This document shows, piece by piece, positions 1-5,109 of a DNA stretch of 30,651 nt; the first letter of the stretch is position 1; every line of letters begins with the position of its first letter. A model generated the notes under the pieces. The model was not told the origin of the DNA and made no database searches. It saw nothing but the letters and a program-made list of their open reading frames with translations. The stretch comes from a virus: IMG/VR virus record IMGVR_UViG_3300031578_000234, positions 1-30,651 of that record, one strand, 5' to 3'. The translations under genes and the position numbers were made by a program.

Positions 1-75
1 CTATTACTACTAGTATTATTACTAGTACTACTATTATTACTATACGTTTACTATATGTATTATATTACTACTACC
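1..75. repeat. CTA/ACT/ATT triplet-rich tract (left copy)
   Basis: The first ~70 bases are almost entirely overlapping ACT, ATT, AGT and TAC triplets. Positions 21-34 (actagtactactat) are a perfect 14-bp inverted match to 1140-1153. Similar triplet tracts recur at about 161-186, 571-632 and 808-826. No gene is visible in it. It may be the left arm of a diffuse inverted repeat around the RHH locus; this is inference. Confidence 0.7.
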
Positions 76-94
76 GGCGGAAAATTCCCCCGCC
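76..94. other. short GC-rich hairpin
   Basis: GGCGG (76-80) pairs with CCGCC (90-94) across a 9-nt loop in otherwise very AT-rich DNA. No T-run follows, so a terminator role is unproven. The rest of 95-220 is AT-rich and shows no gene. Confidence 0.35.
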
Positions 95-220
95 AGGATA
101 GCAAATGAACCCTTAAACAATTAATTTATTTATAAACAAAAAGACTCTAAACACACTACATAGTAATAATATAATAGTAGTATTATACCTATATTCTATA
201 ACATCTAGCAAATTACGTAC

Positions 221-246
221 GCAGTACTAATAGTACTGCCTATAAT
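221..246 (+). promoter_or_regulatory. palindromic operator next to a -10 box, upstream of the RHH gene
   Basis: A 19-bp palindrome (221-239: gcagtacta, central a, tagtactgc) is followed one base later by a perfect TATAAT at 241-246, about 57 bases ahead of the RHH start codon. No good TTGACA-type -35 is visible. A palindrome in the -35/-10 spacer is the usual place for an autorepressor site, so binding by the RHH protein encoded at 304 is a reasonable inference, not shown. Confidence 0.5.
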
Positions 247-254
247 AGTATTGT

Positions 255-288
255 GGGGCAATAAAGCCCAAAGCCCCAAAGCCCCAAA
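255..288 (+). promoter_or_regulatory. leader with one GGGGC and repeated GCCCC partners
   Basis: GGGGC at 255-259 can pair with GCCCC at 273-277 or with GCCCC at 281-285. The segment is a short tandem series of aaagcccc units (263-288). The second GCCCC lies just before the Shine-Dalgarno (aaggag, about 289-295), so two mutually exclusive hairpins could form in the leader. A role in tuning translation is speculative. Confidence 0.3.
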
Positions 289-303
289 TAAGGAGATATA
301 ACA

Positions 304-672
304 ATGAAACAGATTAGAGTAAGAATACCAGAAGACGTACATACATGTATTAAAGTTTACTGTGCTATTAATAATATTAGTATGGATACCTTTATGAATA
401 ATACTATAGATGGAGTTATGGAAATGATAAGGAAAGATTGTTCACATTCTTCTACTACCCCGCCGAAAGTTGCTACGCAATGCAAAGCAATTTCCCCGCG
501 AGTAGAAGAGAACATATGTGAACAATGTGAACAATGTCTGCGAGTGACACTCGAAGAGGTCAGAGACACTTGTACATATTATACGTATATTAGTACTATT
601 ACTACTATTACTATACTTAGTACTATATTATATTATTACCCGCATCAACAACCTCATAACCCACTGGCCTAG
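304..672 (+). CDS. ribbon-helix-helix DNA-binding protein with repeat-derived C-terminus
   Basis: The first ~45 residues read as an Arc/MetJ-type RHH fold: a basic beta strand (MKQIRVRIPEDV) followed by two predicted helices around VHTCIKVYCAINNIS and MDTFMNNTIDGVMEMIRK. A strong ribosome site (aaggagatataac) precedes the ATG. RHH proteins act as dimers that insert the strand into the major groove, typically as autorepressors or partition proteins. After residue ~45 the chain is polar and unlike the family, includes CEQCEQC, and its last ~20 residues come from the 73-bp repeat at 612-684. The protein is therefore either a short RHH domain extended by repeat DNA, or the true gene has lost its original stop. 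The upstream palindrome suggests autoregulation. Confidence 0.65.
   Translation: MKQIRVRIPEDVHTCIKVYCAINNISMDTFMNNTIDGVMEMIRKDCSHSSTTPPKVATQCKAISPRVEENICEQCEQCLRVTLEEVRDTCTYYTYISTITTITILSTILYYYPHQQPHNPLA
537..561. repeat. inverted copy of the TCGA iteron plus a 15-bp direct repeat
   Basis: tctgcgagtgacact (537-551) recurs exactly at 950-964. Positions 548-561 (cactcgaagaggtc) are the exact reverse complement of the 14-bp core of the 19-bp tandem units, for example 729-742. cgagtg-a-cactcg (541-553) is itself a palindrome. All of this lies inside the 3' half of the RHH reading frame. Confidence 0.7.
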
Positions 673-684
673 GTGCAGACGTCA
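612..684. repeat. 73-bp perfect direct repeat, copy 1
   Basis: Identical to 874-946, offset 262 bp. It starts tatacttagtactatatta and ends ggtgcagacgtca. It supplies the C-terminus and TAG stop of the RHH reading frame. The two copies enclose the 19-bp tandem array. No transposase or integrase lies between them. Confidence 0.9.
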
Positions 685-725
685 GAATCGAAATAGGCGA
701 AAGAGTTTGCTTCTTCATGGACTTC

Positions 726-801
726 TTCGACCTCTTCGAGTGTCTTCGACCTCTTCGAGTGTCTTCGACCTCTTCGAGTGTCTCCGACCTCTACGAGCGT
801 A
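726..801. repeat. four 19-bp tandem repeats with helically phased TCGA
   Basis: Units 726-744, 745-763 and 764-782 are identical (ttcgacctcttcgagtgtc); 783-801 is degenerate. Within the array TCGA occurs at 727, 736, 746, 755, 765 and 774, that is every 9-10 bp or about one per helical turn. This spacing suits an array of protein-binding half-sites on one face of DNA. Further copies are at 548-561 (inverted) and 964-979 (degenerate). Confidence 0.85.
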
Positions 802-839
802 CGTCTATATAATAATATTAGTACTAACCAGTAGACGTA
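800..839. repeat. 8-bp inverted repeat with 24-bp spacer
   Basis: tacgtcta (800-807) and tagacgta (832-839) are exact reverse complements. The spacer is AT-rich (ataatattagtactaa). It directly follows the tandem array. Confidence 0.5.
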
Positions 840-873
840 TGTACGTACAGCCGTGTCGTGATATCATATTAAT

Positions 874-946
874 TATACTTAGTACTATATTATATTATTA
901 CCCGCATCAACAACCTCATAACCCACTGGCCTAGGTGCAGACGTCA
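874..946. repeat. 73-bp perfect direct repeat, copy 2
   Basis: Identical to 612-684. It is followed within three bases by another copy of the 15-bp repeat (950-964), so the order of short motifs around the two copies is partly duplicated. Confidence 0.9.
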
Positions 947-949
947 ATC

Positions 950-980
950 TCTGCGAGTGACACTTCGACCTCTGCGAGTC
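950..980. repeat. isolated degenerate iteron
   Basis: Holds the 15-bp repeat tctgcgagtgacact (950-964, also at 537-551) running into ttcgacctctgcgagtc (964-980), a near copy of the 19-bp unit with TCGA at 965. Confidence 0.6.
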
Positions 981-1138
981 AAAGCTTGAAGGTACCGATT
1001 AAATTATAGAAATAGATGACATTCTATACTTAGTAATATGCCAGAATAGAGGTACCCCCCATGCTACCCCCAGAGGGCCTTATTCTACAGTAGTATCACT
1101 CCTATAGATCTGGCGACCAAAAATAGACTTTTTATACA

Positions 1139-1276
1139 TATAGTAGTACTAGTAGTACATATAGTAAGAATACTAATAGTAATACATATATAGTAATACT
1201 AGTAGTATAATACTAATACTAATAGTAATAGTAGTACCAGTACTAGTAGTATAATACTAATAGTATAATATATAAA
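1139..1276. repeat. TAG/TAC/TAA triplet-rich tract (right copy)
   Basis: About 140 bases consist almost wholly of tag, tac, taa and ata triplets. A 22-bp unit (tactagtagtataatactaa then ta) occurs at 1197-1218 and again 44 bp later at 1241-1262. Positions 1140-1153 are an exact inverted copy of 21-34, so this tract and the left-end tract have opposite orientation. No gene or promoter can be assigned. Confidence 0.7.
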
Positions 1277-1291
1277 ATATATCTAGCAAAA

Positions 1292-1603
1292 ATGAAAAAA
1301 TATTCTATAATAAAGGTAGAACCCTTGGCGGGGTATAGAACGGTTGATATGTTAAATACACTCCAAACTAATAATAAATGTTACAACACAACCGTTCAAA
1401 CGATTCGAATCGTTGCTACGCAATACGTAGTAAAGTCTATAGAATATACTGTCCTTCAGCAGTTATTCGTTAGACATAAAAGTGAACACTTAAAAAGTAA
1501 GCGGACGGAACAAGAGTACTCAACTGGCATAGTAGGTCCTCAGCCAGCCTACTTGCCTATTTCCATAACAAACCTTTCCTTCTTAATATTTTACTTAATA
1601 TAG
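1292..1603 (+). CDS. possible small hypothetical protein (doubtful)
   Basis: A 103-residue open frame starting MKKYSIIKVEPLAGYRTVD and ending in a short hydrophobic run (FLIFYLI). There is no clear ribosome site before the ATG, unlike almost every other gene here. The frame runs across a 16-bp palindrome and a 13-bp motif (gttgctacgcaat, 1412-1424) also found at 469-481 in the RHH gene. No family is recognised. It ends at the terminator-like hairpin at 1603, which slightly favours transcription through it. It could equally be a chance frame. Confidence 0.25.
   Translation: MKKYSIIKVEPLAGYRTVDMLNTLQTNNKCYNTTVQTIRIVATQYVVKSIEYTVLQQLFVRHKSEHLKSKRTEQEYSTGIVGPQPAYLPISITNLSFLIFYLI
1399..1430. promoter_or_regulatory. 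16-bp perfect palindrome and adjacent inverted repeat
   Basis: aacgattc/gaatcgtt (1399-1414) is a perfect 16-bp palindrome. It is followed immediately by ctacg-caata-cgtag (1416-1430). Two symmetric elements back to back suggest a dimeric-protein site, but they lie inside the doubtful 1292-1603 frame and no regulator can be assigned. Confidence 0.35.
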
Positions 1604-1640
1604 GTGGGGTCGCCTCCCCGTCCCCACCAAACAAAAAATT
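1603..1640 (+). terminator. terminator-like hairpin closing the left region
   Basis: GGTGGGG (1603-1609) pairs with CCCCACC (1622-1628) over a 12-nt loop. A symmetric A/T run (acaaaaaatttttgt, 1631-1645) follows. It separates the left region from the terminase operon and could act in both directions. Confidence 0.5.
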
Positions 1641-1821
1641 TTTGTTGCCGAAATAAATCTAAACATATGTTTCGGCCTCATAGGTATATAACATTCTTTG
1701 CGGCTTAAAAGACTAACTTAAACAAAAGCTATAGTGTTATGGCCTGGCGCTATAGCAAACAGAATATAATAGGTAGTATTATTTGTATCGATGCTGCCTA
1801 TTTTATTTATAGGAGACAACC
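1641..1821 (+). promoter_or_regulatory. structured leader before the terminase operon
   Basis: Three consecutive inverted repeats: gccgaaa/tttcggc (1647-1653/1670-1676) with the palindrome aaacatatgttt (1661-1672) in its loop; gctatag/ctatagc (1728-1734/1750-1756); and ataggtag/ctgcctat (1769-1776/1794-1801, one GU pair). A TATAAT lies at 1765-1770 without a convincing -35. The ribosome site taggagacaacc precedes the ATG. Candidate roles are late promoter control or a packaging site next to the small terminase; neither is shown. Confidence 0.4.
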
Positions 1822-2277
1822 ATGGCAAGACCTTTTAATCCATTAGCTCATAAGGAGTTTGTAGAATCTGAATTAGATGATATGTTAAGAATTCTTGCAG
1901 AAGAAGAAGCAGCCTTTGTTAAATCAGGTCAAAAGAAGATATATCGTACACTTTACTATAAAGATCTATTTAATAATAGACCATATACATCTAGCAAATT
2001 TAATTATTGGAAAAATAAATTCAGTGATATTACAGCTATTCAAGAAAAACTTGAAAAAATTAAAGAAATAATAGAATCTCGTGTTGTATATTGTGCTGCT
2101 AGAAATAAGATTAATTCTACTTTTGCTATATTCTGGTTAAAAAACCAAGCTTTTTGGAAAGATGTGCAAGATACAAGAGGTAATGTAGAGCATACCCATA
2201 GAGTAGTAAATCTGCCGCCTGAACCAAAAACTATGGAAGAGTGGTCTAAAGGGTTGAAGAAAATGTATAATGAATAA
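1822..2277 (+). CDS. terS: terminase small subunit
   Basis: A 151-residue protein directly upstream of, and overlapping by 8 bases, the large terminase gene. The small subunit recognises the viral DNA packaging site and loads the motor. Its second half carries the pattern typical of phage small terminases, NSTFAIFWLKNQAFWKDVQ (roughly residues 92-114), followed by a Pro/Glu-rich tail. The N-terminal half is charged and helical (roughly residues 10-85) and would hold the DNA-binding and oligomerisation parts. A good ribosome site (aggaga) supports the ATG at 1822, which begins the first gene of the late operon. The assignment rests on the motif, the size and the synteny. Confidence 0.8.
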   Translation: MARPFNPLAHKEFVESELDDMLRILAEEEAAFVKSGQKKIYRTLYYKDLFNNRPYTSSKFNYWKNKFSDITAIQEKLEKIKEIIESRVVYCAARNKINSTFAIFWLKNQAFWKDVQDTRGNVEHTHRVVNLPPEPKTMEEWSKGLKKMYNE

Positions 2278-4822
2278 TGTAAATATCATTTGGGAACCAC
2301 AAATAGGACCGCAGGCCTATGCGTCAGTTTGTCCTTTAGATATTATATTTTTTGGAGGAACGCGAGGAGGTGGAAAATCTGATGCTGCAATTGGGCGTCA
2401 AATTAACGGTGCTCTTAAATATGGATCTCAATGGAATGGGTTAATTCTTAGAAAAAAATATAAAGATTTAGGCGAGTTGTATAAGAGAGTTAGAGAAATT
2501 ATATCACTTGGGTTACCTGCAAAATTAGTTGGTGGTCCCCAACAATCAAATTATTTACGTTTTGATAATGGAGCTCTTGTAACTTTTTCAGCTGTGGTAC
2601 GAAAAGAACAGTTAGACTCTTTTCAGGGCGGCGCTTATACAGAGATTAGTATAGATGAAGCTCCTACATTTTCTTTTATAGGTGATATGATTGAAATGTT
2701 AAAAGGTGCTCTAAGATCTGCGCATGGCGTTCCTTGTCATATGTTCTTAACAGGAAATCCTGGCGGACCAGGAAGTAATTTTATTAAATATATGTTTAGA
2801 ATGAGTGGTGAGAATGCACTTCCCCCAGGCACCATAATAACCGATGAAGAAAGTGGGGAAACGTTAGTATTCATTAAATCAACGCTTGACGATAACCCGA
2901 AACTATGTAATAATGACCCTAAATATGTTAATAGAATTAAATCAATCAAAAATGAAGCTCTAAGAAGAGCTTGGCTATTAGGTGATTGGGATGTTTATAT
3001 AGGTCAGGCTTTTAATTTAAATGAAAAACATATTATTAAACCTATATGGCCTATACCAGAGTACTCTCCAATTTATTTCACTTATGACTGGGGTTATTCT
3101 GCACCGTTTTCTGCCTTATGGTGGTGGGTAGATGCAGATGGAAGAATATATTGTTTCGCAGAATGGTATGGTAGCACAGGAGTGCCTAACAAAGGACTCC
3201 AAATGACCGACCAAGAAGTAGCGAAAGGAATCCTGGAAAGAGAAAAAACCCTAGGTATTAATGATAGAGATATTATAAGGCTATGTGGTCCTGATTGTTT
3301 TAACATGCGCCCTAATGTTGATGGTAGAGGAACTGGACCTTCTACAGCAGAAATATTTCATAATATGGGTATAACTATGCGCCCTGGTGATCCGAGCAGA
3401 ACATTAAAAATTAGGCAATTCTATGAAAGATTATCTATTCCAGAGGATGAATCACTACCAATGTTAGTGGTTTATGATATTTGTAAAAATTTTATTAGAA
3501 CTATACCTTCTCTATGTTTTGATGATTATAATCCTGAAGATATAGACTCTGGTGGTGAAGATCATTGTGTTGATGATCAAACAGAAATATTAACAGATGA
3601 GGGCTGGAAATTATTTTCAGAATTAAATAGAACAGAAGAAGTAGCGACTTTAAATAAAAACGGCAATATAGAATACCAAAAACCATATGATTATGTAGAT
3701 CGTGAGTATGATGGTAAATTGTATTGTCATGATGGTAAAATAAACCTTGCAGTAACAGACGGTCATAGATTTCCAGTTATTAATAGTAATAAAAATATTA
3801 GACCAAGAACTATAAAAGATATTAAAGATAATTTAAATTATCATGCTGTTATACCTAAAATTGGTAAATGGATACCCACAAAAGAATTTAATCCAATAAT
3901 AGATTTAAGATCATTAAAATGTGATAATAATAATGCTAATAATGTAGATGAAATAAAATTGATAGATTTTATGAAATATTATGGATTGTGGTTAGCAGAG
4001 GGATGTTTAGCTTCTTACAAAACAAAAGACTATAAAGCTAAAAAAGGAACTAGAAGATATAATGTTCATATAGACGGAAAAGAAGATTTAGTATCTTTTA
4101 TAAATCCTTTAGGATATAAATATCATATAACTACTACTAAAAGTAATATCAAAAGATATAGTATTTGCAGTAAACAATTTTATACTTTTATATATAAATT
4201 AGCTGGTAAGAGCTATTGTTATAATAAATTTATTCCTAGATGGATGTTAGAATTACCAAAAGAATACTTAAAAGCTTTATATGAAGGTATGATGTTTGGT
4301 GATGGTACGGCTGATATTAAATATGATACAACTAGTGAACAACTAGCTGATGATTTTCAAGAATTGCTTTTTAAGCTTGGTAAAGCTGGCCATAAACATG
4401 CTTATAAACAAAATCATACTCATATTTTAGGCAGAAAAATTAAAAATAAATTACCTATTTATAGAATTAACATATTTACCAAAATAAAGACATGTAGTAT
4501 AGTTACTGATAATATAATACAAAAGCCTTATAAAGGAAGAGTTTATTGTGTTAGAGTGCCGAATGAAACTATTTATTTACGAAGAAAAGGCACCGTATAC
4601 TGGAGTATGAATTGTTATGATTCAGCAGGTCACATATGTATGGCTCGTCCTATAGGACCTAATAACGTAGTAATAAGAGAAGATGTAGAACAAAAGAAAA
4701 GAGACAAAGCATTAGAAAAGCTTGATAATACTTCTTATGCTGCAGCTATGGAATTCCGAGCTACTATGGAAGCGGCCGCTGAAGCAGAAGAAGGTTATAT
4801 AAATTTTTGGTGTGATTATTAA
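2270..4822 (+). CDS. terL: terminase large subunit interrupted by an intein
   Basis: ATP-driven DNA-packaging motor and head-full/cos nuclease. The precursor has 850 residues; removal of a 349-residue intein (433-781) leaves about 501, normal for TerL. ATPase motifs: Walker A GGTRGGGKS (29-37), Walker B SIDEA with D129/E130, and coupling motif FLTGNPGG (159-166). Nuclease motifs: YDWG with D273, CGPD with D342, and the third motif, which is split as GGEDH (428-432) before the intein and CYDSAGH (782-788) after it. When joined it gives the usual EDHxxD pattern. The enzyme cannot have an intact nuclease site before splicing. The start overlaps terS by 8 bases, implying coupled translation. The C-terminus ends FWCDY. 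Confidence 0.95.
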   Translation: MNNVNIIWEPQIGPQAYASVCPLDIIFFGGTRGGGKSDAAIGRQINGALKYGSQWNGLILRKKYKDLGELYKRVREIISLGLPAKLVGGPQQSNYLRFDNGALVTFSAVVRKEQLDSFQGGAYTEISIDEAPTFSFIGDMIEMLKGALRSAHGVPCHMFLTGNPGGPGSNFIKYMFRMSGENALPPGTIITDEESGETLVFIKSTLDDNPKLCNNDPKYVNRIKSIKNEALRRAWLLGDWDVYIGQAFNLNEKHIIKPIWPIPEYSPIYFTYDWGYSAPFSALWWWVDADGRIYCFAEWYGSTGVPNKGLQMTDQEVAKGILEREKTLGINDRDIIRLCGPDCFNMRPNVDGRGTGPSTAEIFHNMGITMRPGDPSRTLKIRQFYERLSIPEDESLPMLVVYDICKNFIRTIPSLCFDDYNPEDIDSGGEDHCVDDQTEILTDEGWKLFSELNRTEEVATLNKNGNIEYQKPYDYVDREYDGKLYCHDGKINLAVTDGHRFPVINSNKNIRPRTIKDIKDNLNYHAVIPKIGKWIPTKEFNPIIDLRSLKCDNNNANNVDEIKLIDFMKYYGLWLAEGCLASYKTKDYKAKKGTRRYNVHIDGKEDLVSFINPLGYKYHITTTKSNIKRYSICSKQFYTFIYKLAGKSYCYNKFIPRWMLELPKEYLKALYEGMMFGDGTADIKYDTTSEQLADDFQELLFKLGKAGHKHAYKQNHTHILGRKIKNKLPIYRINIFTKIKTCSIVTDNIIQKPYKGRVYCVRVPNETIYLRRKGTVYWSMNCYDSAGHICMARPIGPNNVVIREDVEQKKRDKALEKLDNTSYAAAMEFRATMEAAAEAEEGYINFWCDY
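3566..4612 (+). mobile_element. intein with LAGLIDADG homing endonuclease, in terL
   Basis: Protein intron of 349 residues (Cys433 to Asn781 of the TerL precursor). Block A begins CVDDQTEILTDEGWK and block B is VTDGHRF (495-501, T496 and H499). Two LAGLIDADG-type motifs are GLWLAEG (572-578, E577) and EGMMFGDG (672-679, D678). Block F is around GRVYCVRVPNETIYL, and block G ends WSMN before the +1 Cys782. The residue before the final Asn is Met rather than the usual His. Both splice-junction nucleophiles (Cys) are present. The insert is Lys/Asn/Tyr-rich compared with the exteins, hinting at separate origin. Both acidic endonuclease residues are kept, so homing may still work; this is inferred. 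Confidence 0.93.
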
Positions 4823-4835
4823 AAGGAGGATTAAT

Positions 4836-5096
4836 ATGGACTTAGTATCAGTAATAGTACTTGCTAGTATGATCCTATATCAAGGTTATACTAACTATGT
4901 AGAAAAGCAGAAAGCAACTAAAAGAGAAAATGATTTATTAAATAGATTAATGTCAAATAACTTTAATGAATATACAGAAGGTGTTAAATATTTAGAAATC
5001 GAACCAGATCATAACAATCCAAAATTACAACAATTAGAAGAAGAGATAAAAATAGCTGAATTGAGAGAGGCCCAAGATATTTATCCAGTAACATAA
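4836..5096 (+). CDS. small single-pass membrane protein between terL and portal
   Basis: The start was placed at 4836 because the ribosome site aaaggagga sits just before it; an upstream in-frame ATG at 4812 has none. The 86-residue product begins MDLVSVIVLASMILYQGY, one N-terminal membrane segment, followed by a charged, coiled-coil-like stretch (VEKQKATKRENDLLNRL) and an acidic C-terminus. It starts 13 bases after terL. Small proteins of this layout are seen between terminase and portal genes in other phages, but the function is unknown. A holin or spanin role is possible in principle, without supporting lysis genes nearby. Confidence 0.7.
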   Translation: MDLVSVIVLASMILYQGYTNYVEKQKATKRENDLLNRLMSNNFNEYTEGVKYLEIEPDHNNPKLQQLEEEIKIAELREAQDIYPVT

Positions 5097-5109
5097 GGAG
5101 TACAGCTAA

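Larger units (their letters stand above)
673..1291. other. gene-free repeat region
   Basis: No convincing gene is found on either strand. It contains the end of the first 73-bp repeat, the 19-bp tandem array (726-801), an inverted repeat (800-839), the second 73-bp repeat (874-946), a degenerate iteron (950-980), a mixed stretch at 981-1138 with no recognised element, and a TAG/TAC/TAA triplet tract (1139-1276). An open frame at 707-934 with a TTG start and no ribosome site merely reads through the repeats. Confidence 0.7.

Noticed and set aside
726-801. Possible CRISPR-like array
   Set aside because: Units are directly adjacent with no spacers, the unit is only 19 bp, and no cas gene is present.
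707-934. A 75-residue open frame across the 73-bp and 19-bp repeats
   Set aside because: It begins at TTG with no ribosome site, is composed of repeat DNA, and its tail is the same repeat as the RHH gene. It is more likely chance read-through.
1742-1770. Promoter with TATAAT at 1765-1770 ahead of terS
   Set aside because: The matching -35 region (gcctgg) is poor and the DNA is very AT-rich, so the box may be chance. It is noted only in the leader entry.
4812-4838. Start of the small membrane protein at 4812
   Set aside because: It would overlap terL and has no ribosome site, while 4836 has aaaggagga directly ahead and begins the membrane segment.
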